Origin: Tethya wilhelma
Lineage: Eukaryota; Porifera; Demospongiae; Tethyida; Tethyidae
Reading direction: 5' to 3'
Length of the DNA: 64,000 nucleotides
Assembly: GCA_964030475.1 (NCBI GenBank)
Contig: CAXIPT010000003.1
Location: 3,219,720-3,283,719 of the forward strand
Shown here: piece after piece, positions 31,991 to 44,000 of the stretch
How positions within the stretch are numbered: position 1 is the first letter of the stretch
Layout of the letters: each line of letters starts with the position of its first letter
The notes under the pieces: generated by a model
What the model was told of the DNA's origin: nothing
The model's input: the letters and a program-made list of their open reading frames with translations, nothing else
Database searches by the model: none
Made by a program: the position numbers and the translations under genes

Positions 31991-33635
31991 AATTCCATCT
32001 AAGACATCTAGAGACTAGTAGTGCTATCATTACTGGTACCTCTGTGGACTGGAGTCTGTGCTCATAATCCGTTAGCACTTCTTGCTGAAGCTTGGTGTTC
32101 TGTTGAGCAAGAGAACCCTTTTCTTCCTCAAACCTCTCTCTCTCTTCACTCAACTGCCTCTGGAGCTGTTCTATCTCCTGTAAGAAGACACACACACACA
32201 CACACACACACACATAATCAAGAAAGAACTCCATCTCATTACACTAAAACACATACTGATTCTTTCTTTTTGAGTTGGCCCAGTGCATCATTCAGTCGTA
32301 TCCTCATCTGCTGTTGAGGCTTACCCCCTCGAGGGGCAGCTGTTGGAGCTGGTGAAGACTCACTCTCAGAAGGTTTCAAACTCAATTTCTGCAGCTGTTC
32401 TTCCAGCTCAGATATCTTCCTGTCCTTGTCACGTTTCACTCTGCCCACTTCTTTTTGCTTCTCCTCTCTTACCATTTCCACCTGTTGCCGCTGCTCCGTC
32501 ACAGCCTTCTCCAGCTGGGCCACCCTAGTCTGTAGTGAAGTCTTGTCATCATTCAGCAGTGCTAGTTGCTTCTCTTTCCTATCAATGTTTCTCTGCAGTT
32601 GCTCCACGAGGACTTTGTCTCCTGAGCCGCTGGAAGCTTGCGCTCTCAGTGTCTGCAGCTGCTCGGTCATGCTTGACTCCTGGCGGCTCTTCAACTCCAG
32701 CTCTGATCGCAGTGACACCACATTGTGTTCAAGGTGGTTTTGCTTTTCAATCATTTCCTGTAGTTTCTGGTTCTCTTTGCTCAGTCGTGACTCCACCCTC
32801 TCACGCATGCTCTTCTCACGGTCTAGCAGCTCTTGAAGCTCTCTCTTCTCACTCTCCAGCTGTTCCTTGACTTGGAGTGGGATTCCCTGGATGTTGGTGC
32901 GGGGCTTGGGAGTTGGGGCCTTCTGTTTCACCGGGTGTTCTTGACTCTGTCTCTCGAGTTTAGCATGAATCGCTGATCGACTTTCCTCTAGCTCATTCAC
33001 CTTGTGAAGAAGGTCACTGTTTCTCTTCCTCACGTCTCTCAACTGGCGGTCAATCTTACCCCTCTGTTCAGTCAGTTCTTGCATGTGTCCTTGCATTGCG
33101 CTACGGTCTGCCTGAAGGGTCTGGAGTTCTCTACGCAGCTGGCTTACCTGATGACCAGGGTGTGGTTGGGAGGAGAATCATCAAATAGAGCATTAATTTT
33201 GTTAAGTTTTAAAATAAATGCTTCTCTCTTACTTCTTGTTCAAGTTGGTTCCCATCTCTGAGGGCTGCATCTTTCTTGGACTGGACTTCCTCCAAGTCAT
33301 TGGTCAGCTGAGCAACAATGGCCATGTAGTTTTTCTTCTCTGCTTCTAGTTCATACTTCTCTCTCTGCAGTGCCTGTACGTCACGTGCACACAACTACTA
33401 ACGACCAGCATGAGATACCTGAACACATAGAAGGTCTGCATGTCTAGCCAAATGTGTACCTGAAAGTTAGCGGCACTAGCTCCTCCTGGATTGGATCTCT
33501 TCAGCTGCTCATTCTCAGCCTCCAGTCTCTGTATACGCTGCTTGAGGTGGGCATCATTTGGAGTAGCAGCAAAGGAATGAGGCTGTCCGGATCCCTGCAT
33601 CCAACAATTTCAACACAAAATGGTAATGTATGCGT

Positions 33636-33677
<42 letters not shown>

Positions 33678-34588
33678 GTTGCTGCATTGCATATCCCTTT
33701 TCTTTCAGCTCGCCTGCCAGTTGCATGGTCCGACACTTGTAGCCTAGCACGGCCACCCTGGCCTCAAAGAACTTGTTAGTAGACTCAGTATGTTGTTGAC
33801 GGAGCTCTGGAGAACAGAAGAGAACACACGATCATCACTTATAGGGTAACTCAAGTACCTAAAATACAACTCACGTTGGACTTCCTTTGTTAACTCTTCG
33901 TTTTTTTCTCTTAGCTCTGGATATAATCAGAAATGTGATTTAATCACGACCATGGACTGATGGTGGCACATGCAGTGTCAAGACTCACTCTTGGTGGTCT
34001 CCATGTAGCGCTCTATCTCCTGCAACTTGGACTCCAACTGTTCATTGGTCTCGTGAAGAACGTCCACTAGTTTGGTGTTCTCTTTTGATGCAAAATCAAG
34101 TTTCCTACAAATTTCATTAACTGAGACAGCCCCTGAGGTATTGGATCGTTCCCCCCCTCCCTGGGACATTGACGTTGGAACAGCACCATTGTATCCGATT
34201 GGTCCACGAGTCGATCCAGGGTCATGTGACTGAGGAGCTGGGCGTGGCACTGGGGTGGGCCTACAGTGAGATGCAATCACCAGAAGTGTTGTGTACATAA
34301 AATAATAGCATCGGTTTCAATTTAGGCTATACCTCACCTGTACTCCCCGTGGGTAACTTGGCTGTGCCCCTGCTGATTATGGAGGCTAGGGGGCAGCTTC
34401 ACATTGGATGGCAGGTTAGTGAACTGACCATCATTGTACCTTGACCCCTGTTCCTGGACAGCTGCACCGAATCCAAAAGAGTCATGTCCCATACTGGACC
34501 CCCGAGATGAGGTTGAACCCCCCGTGGAATAGCCACCAGAGGGGGGCTGGGCGAGCCGAGCACGGGAAGGAGATGGCTGATGGGACAT
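29585..34588 (-). CDS. UBAN-domain coiled-coil protein with C-terminal zinc finger (NEMO/optineurin/ABIN class)
   Basis: About 18 exons give roughly 1100 residues from ATG 34588 (MSHQPSPSRARLAQPP). A disordered N-terminus is followed by about 700 residues of coiled coil (34080-31090), one exon (about 32255-33147) being very long. The exon at about 30867-31028 encodes LKLYHEDFERERQARE and then LAEERMKKMERDMKDLRERL. This fits the UBAN motif (xxxYxxDFxxERxxRE) that binds linear ubiquitin in NEMO, optineurin and ABIN/TNIP. A Gln/Pro-rich region with a MDQPMANSR repeat follows, then a C-terminal C2HC finger CPLCGKKDF...LELHCAQC, as in NEMO and optineurin. Much longer than NEMO (about 420) or optineurin (about 580). 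A ubiquitin-receptor role in NF-kB-type signalling or autophagy is inferred. Confidence 0.85.
29995..30090. repeat. 27-bp coding minisatellite
   Basis: About 3.5 copies of a 27-bp unit encoding MDQPMANSR in the UBAN gene's third-last exon. Confidence 0.85.
31543..31644. repeat. (TG)n microsatellite with an N
   Basis: About 100 bp of TG in a UBAN-gene intron with one N at 31560, probably a contig join. Confidence 0.9.
31939..31988. repeat. (GA)n microsatellite next to splice acceptor
   Basis: About 25 GA units. On the transcribed minus strand this is a CT tract a few bases upstream of the acceptor of the exon ending near 31929. Confidence 0.9.
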
Positions 34589-34897
34589 TGTTCAACTACC
34601 TCAGCATTTCTACATGGAAATCATCCATATTCATGTATTAATCACATAAAATTCTTCTTTACAGTCTTTGATCTAAGTTAGATAGCATCTACAATCATCA
34701 CATAAGAGGTAAAACTTACCAAAAAACCTTTTTCTCGTCAACTAGAACGGAATTGGAACAGCACTTTCAGCAAATCTCTACTCACCCGATCCCAAACAAA
34801 GCTAAAAAGAGTGCCGTGTAATGCGGGGGATACCCTTCATGCTAATGAATGACGTAATAGCTAAAAGTACTGGATATCTGGATCTGGAGCTGGAGAG

Positions 34898-35947
34898 ATG
34901 GTATGCATACTTGAAATGTCTATAAATTTGTATGACTTTACTCATCCATCGTAGGCAGGGACTCCAGTCAAAGATGTGGTGCTCCCTGACAATCCAGCCA
35001 AGAAATCACTGCTCCTGGAGAAGCATGCTGACTACATTGTTGCCTTTGAGAAGGACAAGGATGACTATGTATGTGTACATGTGTGTGTGTCATACAGGCA
35101 ACATTGTGTGATATGAATTTATATTATGCTGCATGCTGCTGTACCTCCAGGAGTACTGTACGATGGAGTTCCTCCGTATGAGTGGTGTCTACTGGGGTCT
35201 CACAGCCATGGACCTCATGGACCAGCTGGACAGGATGAGCAAGGACGACGTCATCCAGTTTGTCAAGTCGTGTCAGCACCCAACTCTTGGCGGGTTCTCA
35301 CCAACATTGAACCATGACCCCCACCTACTCTATACCCTCAGTGCCATACAGGTGAGTTATAGCCAGGTGCTGCAGCTGGTGCACTGGTAGGCCAAGAGCA
35401 GCTTTTTACTATTACACGTTCTTACGGTGGCCCTGAAGTTTCAAACTGATTTTGCTAACCGATTTTTGATCTAAGCTATTTCTAAGGGATTTTCAAAGTC
35501 ATCTAAGCCGTTTTGTCTAAGCAGTTTTAGTCTAAGCCATTTTCATCTAAGTGATTTTCTTCCAAGTCTAAGGCTAGGGCTAGGAGCTAGATGAAAGCCG
35601 TTTTCATCAAAGCCCTAGCCCATATCCCCTAGCCCCTAAGTGATTTTTTTCCAAGTCTAAGGCTAGGGCTAGGGCTAGGGGTTAGGGGCTAGGAAATAGA
35701 GGCTAGGAGCTAGGGGCTAGGGCTTAGCCCTATCCTACTAAGCCCTAGCCCCTAGCTCCAGCCCCTAGGTGAAAATCTCTTAGATAAAAATCTCTTAGAA
35801 GGGGTTGAAAATAGCCTAGATCAAAAATCGCTTAGATAAAAATCGCTTAGAAATAGCTTAGATAAAAAATCGGCTAGCAAACCAGTTTGAATCTTCAGGG
35901 CCTCTGTACGTTCTTGTCAGATCTGCCTATAATGCATGAAATCACGT

Positions 35948-35987
<40 letters not shown>

Positions 35988-36618
35988 CACAGATCCTCGT
36001 CCTGTACGACAGTACTGATGCAGTGGATGTGGAGGGTGTGGTCAGCTATGTCCACTCCCTACAACAGACTGACGGCTCATTCATTGGAGACAAGTGGGGT
36101 GGGATAGTGATGATGTCATAATTTGAACAATATGTCATGATTATGTCATTGATAATTATTTTGCAGGAGAAGTGGACACGAGGTTTTCATTCTGTAGTCT
36201 AGCCACATTGGCACTGTTGGTGAGTGCTGACACACCTCCAACAAGTCATGTGATTATCATATGATATAATTAAATAGGGTCGTCTTGATGCAGTGGATGT
36301 GGATAAAGCTGTGGAGTATGTACTGAAGTGCATGAACTTTGACGGTGGGTTTGGTACGGTGCCCGGATCAGAGTCACATGCTGGTCAGGTGATGACAAAC
36401 TACCCCTGGGGTAATTAGGCAATTATTAATGAGTGTCCCTATCAATAATTCAGGTGTACTGTTGTGTTGGAGCCCTCGCAGTGACTGGTTGTCTTCATCA
36501 TGTTGATGCAGACCAGCTGGGATGGTGGCTGTGTGAGAGACAACTGCCTTCAGGAGGGCTCAATGGTAAGACCGCTGAGCTAGGCCATGAGATAGTACAC
36601 TATTTAGTATTTTATGAC

Positions 36619-36666
<48 letters not shown>

Positions 36667-37110
36667 AGGTCGTCCTGAGAAGCTGCCAGATGTGTGCTAC
36701 TCATGGTGGGTGTTGGCCTCTCTCAAGATGATTGGTCGTATTCACTGGATCAGTAAGGTAAAGGAACACACTGGAATACTGTCCACTTTATTAATGGCGG
36801 GCTATGTCACGATGCTTGCAGGAGAAACTGATAGAGTTCATTCTAGCCTGTCAAGATGAAGAGACTGGGGGATTCTCAGACAGACCAGGAGACTGGGTGA
36901 GAAGATGTTGCATTTATCATGGCCATGTCTCATCATTCTAGTGTTTTGTTCACTAATTATCAGGTTGACCCCTTTCATACCCTGTTTGGATTAGCCGGTC
37001 TATCGTTGCTAGGCAACAAGCAAGTCAAAGCAGTGAACCCAGTAGTGTGTATGCCAGAGCATGTGCTCGAGAAAAGAGGGATCAAATTTAAGCTATTGTC
37101 ACAACACTGA
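34898..37110 (+). CDS. RABGGTB: Rab geranylgeranyltransferase subunit beta
   Basis: Ten exons: 34898-34900 (start codon only), 34955-35068, 35151-35351, 35993-36098, 36167-36219, 36278-36388, 36454-36565, 36669-36757, 36822-36896 and 36964-37110, about 330 residues. Very close to human [84 protein letters not shown] (zinc-site Asp and Cys), [16 protein letters not shown] and [17 protein letters not shown] (zinc-site His). It is the catalytic subunit that attaches geranylgeranyl groups to Rab GTPases. Intron 3 holds a hAT-like MITE. The gene diverges from the UBAN gene across 310 bp. Confidence 0.96.
35424..35907. mobile_element. hAT-like MITE with 8-bp target duplication
   Basis: A 484-bp foldback element inside RABGGTB intron 3. 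Ends are inverted repeats (ACGGTGGCCCTGAAG left; reverse of right end ACAGAGGCCCTGAAG), with symmetry continuing through ATCTAAGCTATTTCTAAG. It is flanked by identical 8-bp sequences ACGTTCTT at 35416-35423 and 35908-35915. Subterminal regions carry repeated ATCTAAGCGATTTT units and the centre has GCTAGGGCTAGGG tracts. There is no coding capacity. An 8-bp duplication is typical of hAT elements. Confidence 0.82.
35949..35985. repeat. (CA)n microsatellite beside splice acceptor
   Basis: CA run ending a few bases before the acceptor of RABGGTB exon 4 (35993). Confidence 0.9.
36621..36664. repeat. (TG)n microsatellite at splice acceptor
   Basis: TG run ending four bases before the acceptor AG of RABGGTB exon 8 (36669). 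Confidence 0.9.
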
Positions 37111-37194
37111 CTCATTTTTACCTTGATCAACATTGTCCCTTGTTTGTTAAAATGCTATGAGTGAATTATTTTATTATTACTACACAAAATCAAA

Positions 37195-39872
37195 TTATCT
37201 AGCTTTGGATTTCTTCCTGAAAACTTTGCCTGCTGATTTCTTTACTCTAACTTTAGTCTTGTCAGTTGCTGATGTTCTGAACTGAACTTTTCCTCTCATA
37301 GTTCCTTTCTTCTTTCCTTTAGTGTCACCTTTCCTCTTTAATATCCCTCTTCTTGGGGCAGGGGCATCCCCACTAGCTCGATCTGGTTTCATCCTCTTAG
37401 CATCAGGCACAGAGGGTGGCGGACCACCAAGACGCTTCTTGGAGAGTGTGGCACCTCCGAACAGAGCTGCAGGGATAAAATGTAGCGAGGGACACTTATA
37501 ATGAAGGCACCAATGGTGCACAAGCCTCGGCACATTCAACTAGCTAGCTAGCGCATGCTAATTACACTGTGTAAGAGTGCATCATAGCAACATGAATACT
37601 ACAAGTTCATGTATTTGAAAACAATCACCTTATAGGTGCACAGTGACACTGTCACAGCCACATCGCAACTCTCAGTGTGATGAAGCAGCACTGAGTAAGT
37701 CACACATAACAAAGCCTGATCCGTGTGTCAGCCTAGTTCTGAGCCAATAGATCTGGCTCAGTAAGAAAATCAGTGGAATGGTAAAACTTGAACGGTTATA
37801 CTAATTTTTATACTGCTCTAAAGCTGATATTCAGCTAGCCTGAACCATTCAGGCCACATGTACTGCATGACATGATGAAACACAATTGATTTTGTAGGTT
37901 AAATTTAGTGAGATAATATTTTGTAGAACTATGCATCATAGTTTACTTCTTAGTTCTTGAGTTTAATAATACTTACCTGTGCAAGCAGCTAAGCCAACTA
38001 AACCAAGCACATCCTGATCAGATCCAGAGCTCTGATCTGATGGTGTCCAACTGTATTTCTAGATAACGCACACTATACATGGGCATGATCGATGGGTGTG
38101 GTTTCGAAGCTAAGCGTTCAAAGAAGCACAAAAGCCTCAAATCTCAGAAACTACAGCGTTTTGTAAGATTCTACACAACAAATACCTAGATAATTTCGAT
38201 TCATGAACGTAAGTACCTTCCGTTTGGATCACAGAGCTGCCATTCTTCAGATAATCTAGTAACAGACACACAGACGAAACGACTACCGTAATCCTCTGCA
38301 TGTGCTTTGCACGTGCCGAGGCTTAACTAGTGGAGAACCCAAGAACCTTTTCTCATTAAAACTACTGGAGAACCCAAGAACCTTTTCTCATTAAAACTAC
38401 TGGAGAACCTAAGAACCTTTCCCATTATAACTATACTGGAGAACCTTTCCCACTAAAACTAGTGGAGAACCCAAGAACCTTTCCCACTAAAACTAGTGGA
38501 GAACCCAAGAACCTTTTCTCATTAAAACTACTGGAGAACCCAAGAACCTTTTCTCATTAAAACTACTAGAGAACCCAAGTCTTGACCAAAGGCTATAATC
38601 CATTGGTTTCTCATCACGTATGATGGTTTTAGGTTCTTGGTTTCTCATCACTGTATGATGGTATAGGTTCTCAACACATTATCAAGAATATCTCAGCATA
38701 GGAAGGTCGTATTGAGCTGGGATTGGTACCATTTTGATCAGCGTGAAGAGATCTTTCAAATGATATATTTTGATGCCAGATTTAAATTTTGATGAAAATC
38801 ATCAAAAACCAGAACCCAGCAACACATTACCAGGCTTGTCTCAGCCTAGGAAGGTCGTATTGAGATGGGACTGGCACCACTGTGGACAGAGTGATGAGGG
38901 CTTTCAAATGATATGGTTTACTTGTGAAATTGGAAAATGGTAATTTTTGTCAAAATCGCACTTGACCAAATGATTTTCATTAAAATTTAAATCTGGCCTC
39001 AAAATATATCATTTGAAAGATCTCTTTGTGCTGATCACAATGGTACCAATCCCAGCTCAATACGACCTTCCTAGGCTGAGATATTCTTGATAATGTGTTG
39101 AGAACCTATACCATCATACAGTGATGAGAAACCAAGAACCTAAAACCATCATACGTGATGAGAAACCAAGAACCCAGCAACACATTACCAGGCTTATCTC
39201 AGCCTAGGAAGGTCGTATTGAGATGGGACCGGCACCATTGTGGTCAGAGTGATGAGAGCTTTCAAATGATATGGTTTACTTGTGAAATTGGAAAATGGTA
39301 ATTTTTGTCAAAATCGCACTTGACCAAAGGCTATATATTCATGGTTTTTGATGATTTTCATCAAAATTCAAATCTGGCAATAAACCATACCTATTGAAAG
39401 ATCTCTTTGTGCTGATCACAATGGTACCAATCCCAGCTCAATACGACCTTCCTAGGCTGAGATATTCTTGATAATCTGTTGAGAACCTACATGTATATAT
39501 ACCATCATACAGTGATGAGAAACCAAGAACCTATAACCATCATACGTGATGAAAAACCAATGGATTATAGCCTTTTGGCAAGACTTGGGTTCTCTAGTAG
39601 TTTTAATGAGAAAAGGTTCTTGGGTTCTCCACTAGTTTTAGTGGGAAAGGTTCTTGGGTTCTCCACTAGTTTTAGTGGGAAAGGTTCTTGGGTTCTCCAC
39701 TAGTTTTAGTGGGAAAGGTTCTTGGGTTCTCCAGTATAGTTATAATGGTAAAGGTTCTTAGGTTCTCTAGTAGTTTTAATGAGAAAAGGTTCTTGGGTTC
39801 TCCAGTAGTTATAATGAGAAAACTGCACGTGCAAAGCATGTGCAGAGGATTAGGGTAGTCGTTTTGTCTGTG

Positions 39873-39903
<31 letters not shown>

Positions 39904-40995
39904 TACTAGATTATCTGAAGAATGGCAGCTCTGTGATCCAAACGGAAGGTACTTACGTTCATGAATCTAAATTATCTAGGTATTTGTTATGTAGAATCTT
40001 ACAAAACGCTGTAGTTTCTGAGATTTGAGGCTTTTGTCTGCTTTTGTGCTTCTTTGAATGCTTAGCATCGAAACCACACTCATTGATCACGCCCATGTAT
40101 AGTGTGCGTTATCTAGAAGTACAGTTGGACACCATCAGATCAGAGCTCTGGATCTGATCAGGATGTGCTTGGTTTAGTTGGCTTAGCTGCTTGCACAGGT
40201 AAGTATTATTAAACTAAATTGATTTTGTAGGCTAAATTTAGTGAGATAATATTTTGTTGAACTATGCATCATAGTTTACTTCTTAGTTCAAGTGTGTCAG
40301 TGTTTCAATGCAGTACATGTGGCCTGAATGGTTCAGGCTAGCTGAATATCAGCTTTAGAGCAGTATAAAAATTAGTATAACCGTTCAAGTTTTACCATTC
40401 CACTGATTTTCTTACTGAGCCAGATCTATTGGCTCAGAACTAGGCTGACACACGGATCAGGCTTTGTTATGTGTGACTTACTCAGTGCTGCTTCATCACA
40501 CTGAGAGTTGCGATGTGGCTGTGACAGTGTCACTGTGCACCTATAAGGTGATTGTTTTTCAAATACATGAACTCGTAGTACTCATGTAGCTATGATGCAC
40601 TCTTACACAGTGTAATTAGCATGCGCTAGCTAGCTAGTTGAATGTGCCGAGGCTTGTGCACCATCGGTGCCTTCATTGTTGCAGTAATGCTTGTATTGTT
40701 TTGATTAATTGGGGGTAGGGGAATATTTCGTTTAACAATATTTACCTTTATTTGCTTAAAAATTAACGTCTTTTTCTTTTCTTGTTGTGATTTAAAATTT
40801 TTCACGCTGCCAGTAAAGAAGTACATGTACATATTTGCTTAAATATTTGTTTACCATGTTGGTTGGATTTTTAGCTGTTCATGGTAACTGTGAAATTCAA
40901 TCAGTAGACAAAATGTTATGCAAACAGAATGAAACATGCACAAAGGCATCTGTCCTGAACTACGCCAAAATAAACTAACTTCTTACCAATGTCAT

Positions 40996-41026
<31 letters not shown>

Positions 41027-44000
41027 ACACACTCACACACTCACACACACACACACACACATGTAGCCCCTCCATGAAGGCAACCTCCCTCAGGCAAGAG
41101 ACCCCCCTCTTCCTCCTCCCAGTGAGGATCCCAACCAGTGGTCCATCTGGAGCATCCCGTCCTCTCACCCTCACTACGGCCCGCCCCATGCCCCACGTCT
41201 GTACCCCTCTCTCACACCCTCTGNACTAGAGAACCTAAGAACCTTTCCCACTAAAACTAGTGGAGAACCCAAGAACCTTTTCCACTAAAACTAGTGGAGA
41301 ACCCAAGAACCTTTTCCTAGAGAACCTAAGAACCTTTCCCACTAAAACTAGTGGAGAACCCAAGAACCTTTTCCCATTAAAACTAGTGGAGAACAACCTT
41401 TTTCCACTAAAACTACTGGAGAACCCAAGAACCTTTCCCATTATAACTACTGGAGAACCCAAGAACCTTTCCCACTATAAAACTAGTGGAGAATCCAAGA
41501 ACCTTTCCCACTAAAACTACCAAGAACCTTTCCCACTAAAACTAGTGGAGAACCCAAGAACCTTTTCCCATTAAAACTAGTGGAGAACCCAAGAACCTTT
41601 TCTCATTAAAACTAGTGGAGAACCCAAGAACCTTTTCTCATTAAAACTACTGGAGAACCTAAGAACCTTTCCCATTATAACTAGTGGAGGCTCAGAACCC
41701 AAGAACCTTTCCCATTAAAACTAGTGGAGAACCCAAGAACCTTTCCCACTAAAACTACTGGAGGACCCAAGAACCTTTCCCACTAAAACTAGTGGAGAAC
41801 CCAAGAACCTTTTCCCATTAAAACTAGTGGAGAACCCAAGAACCTTTTCTCATTAAAATGAAGGCACCAAGGCGCACTCAACTAGCTAGTACACTTATAT
41901 GCATACAGTGTAAAAGAGTGTAACATAACTCAGTATCACTGAAAACTTCAAAACTACAGGCTATGATCCATTTAGTGGCCGGCATAGCTAACACGGCTAT
42001 GGTGAAGCAGCACATTACAGACTATAAACCACATGAGCAAAGTCTAGCACTGATGAGCTGGGCCTCAGTAAGAGCCTAGCTAACCACAGCTAGATGCATT
42101 AGCTAAAATGATCTATAGCTTGTGTAAAGTCTTTGCATGCCCTATATGCTTACATAGAAAGCAGACCAACTCATGTCTGTCTTGCCAAACAACACTAACC
42201 AATAGCCATGCATGCAAAGAGCCATGCAGCATTGGACCTCAGCAACACAAATTCTAGATAACGCACACCAAATTAGTAGGCGTGGCCTCGAAGCTAAGCG
42301 CTCAAACAGAAGCACAAAAGCCTCAAAACTCAAGAACTACAGTGTTTTGGACAGCAAAAAATATATTTTTACAAGATCATTCAGAGTTATGAACGTAAGT
42401 ATCATCAATTTTGTCGCTAGAGCTGTCTTTCTTGAGATTTCGATGGGACAGACAGACAGACAGACAGACAGACAAAACGACTACCGTAACCCTCTGCACG
42501 TGCTACGCACGCGCCGAGGCTTAATTATTATGGTCAAAATAATAGTCGATTAATGATGTCATCGAACCTGGATCAGGGGTTTCCCCCACTTCTTCCCGAT
42601 ACCATTCTTCATCACTATTGTCATTTTGATCCTCATTGGCCACACCCACTTCTTGCTGGCCAGCTAGACTGCGCTGTTTGTGGAGCTCTTTTTCTTTCTT
42701 CTTTCTTGCCACATTCCTCTCCTGTTCTCTCCTCCGCTGCTCCCTCAGTCTCTTTACCTCCCTGGCCTTCTTCCGTCGGCTGCGAACCTCACTCTTGGAC
42801 TTGTGAACTGAAAACAACCAGTGTACACAGAAATGTTTAGACTAACAAATGTAGTGAATGTCTTGAAAATTGGTAACCTAGAACCTCAAACAGCCTAAGT
42901 CCATTTGGTTTGAGAATGCCAGTAGAAAAATTTGAATAACACCCAATCTATTTCAAAATTTCAAGCACAATTGGAAAGCGCTCATTCTCCCTCTTCTGTC
43001 AAAAATTAGCTAATGAAAACTATTGCATGAATCTCATTATTTCACATCCAGCGGTATTCTGAAACTAGATGGACTTTATGCAGTGCATTTCACAGACAGT
43101 GTCAGTTGGGGGTTCCACCCTACCCATTGAAGCCATTATCCTCCGAGTGTCTTACCATAGGCATGATAGAGGACCTCCCCGCCGCACACCCCTGCCTCGA
43201 TCTTCACCAGACTCAGTTGGAGACGAGGACCAAGCTAAAACAGACATCAAGACAAGTAATACCAGGGACCTTTGTACCACAGCTGACATCTATCCCACCT
43301 CTGATAATCTCACTGTACTCTGTTCGGACCGGACGTTCCCTCGTCCAGGAAGATCCTGGGGGAGTGTCACATCTCCCTCCCCTCCCATTTCCTCTCCATC
43401 ACTCTCGGATGCATAACCCCTGCAATTAAACAATCTATGATGTAATGCAGATGGCCTCTCTTGCACCAACACACCCGGTGAGGTAATCACTGATGTCATT
43501 GAACTGACTCAGGTTGGGCACTTGAGAACGATTCAGTTTCTTGACTCCTCTACTGACGCCCCTGGCAACAACCTTGATGACACTGCAACCACCACCCACA
43601 ATAGATAGAGAGGATAAAGTATGCAGTTATAAGTCACACATGCAGTTATAAGTCACACATGCAGTTATAACTGACACATAAAGTTATAACTGACACATGA
43701 AGTTATAACTGACACATTCACAGTGCAGGTTGTAACTCACAGACGAACACACAGCTACAAGAGAAGGACTCACTAGTGCCTGAACTCCAAGCTATTGGTA
43801 GAGGAATCAAACTGGAAGAGAACACACCTCTTGATGTCGGCTAGCTTCACCTAAGGAACAAATGAGACAAGCAACCAATAATGAGAGGCAGCACCATGTG
43901 GGCTATAAGCTGCTCACTGTAGTGACTGAAATGGGAGGAAACATGTTCTGTAGCATGGCCGACATCAGCTTGGCTGGCTTGTCTGTGCATGAAAACCCGT

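Larger units (their letters stand above)
37501..40677. mobile_element. Large foldback element in PPAN last intron
   Basis: The block is a long imperfect palindrome centred near 39088: 37501 pairs with 40676. For example, the left segment beginning ATGAAGGCACCAATGGTGCA recurs inverted at the right end, and the 37780-37870 and 40320-40400 segments mirror each other. Arms carry inverted 35-bp repeat arrays (38333-38580 versus 39570-39820), and the centre holds further nested direct and inverted repeats. The block carries GTGCCGAGGCTT motifs near arm ends. I see no transposase and no clear target duplication. The class is unknown (Foldback-like or nested MITEs). Confidence 0.75.

Noticed and set aside
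34825..34835. kB-like site GGGGATACCC upstream of the UBAN gene and RABGGTB
   Set aside because: One position deviates from the kB consensus and only one such site is present; too weak to claim autoregulation by NF-kB.
35640..35760. Tracts of GCTAGGG/GGGCTAG resembling telomere repeats
   Set aside because: They lie inside a bounded hAT-like MITE within an intron, are short and irregular, and appear in both orientations, so they are the element's interior rather than an interstitial telomere.
37010..37022. RFX-like GTTGCTAGGCAAC in RABGGTB
   Set aside because: It lies within the coding exon and encodes the conserved LLGN residues; coincidence is more likely than regulation.
40936..41223. Small protein-coding gene before the N at 41224
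   Set aside because: The frame is built on C and CA runs followed by unsupported sequence, and the segment ends at a contig join.
42500..42567. PPAN ending at the TAA near 42527
   Set aside because: It would finish in sequence translated from the edge of a repeat (DYYFDHNN). The donor at 42567 leads in frame to a basic last exon at 37467, as expected for PPAN. Not excluded as an alternative end.
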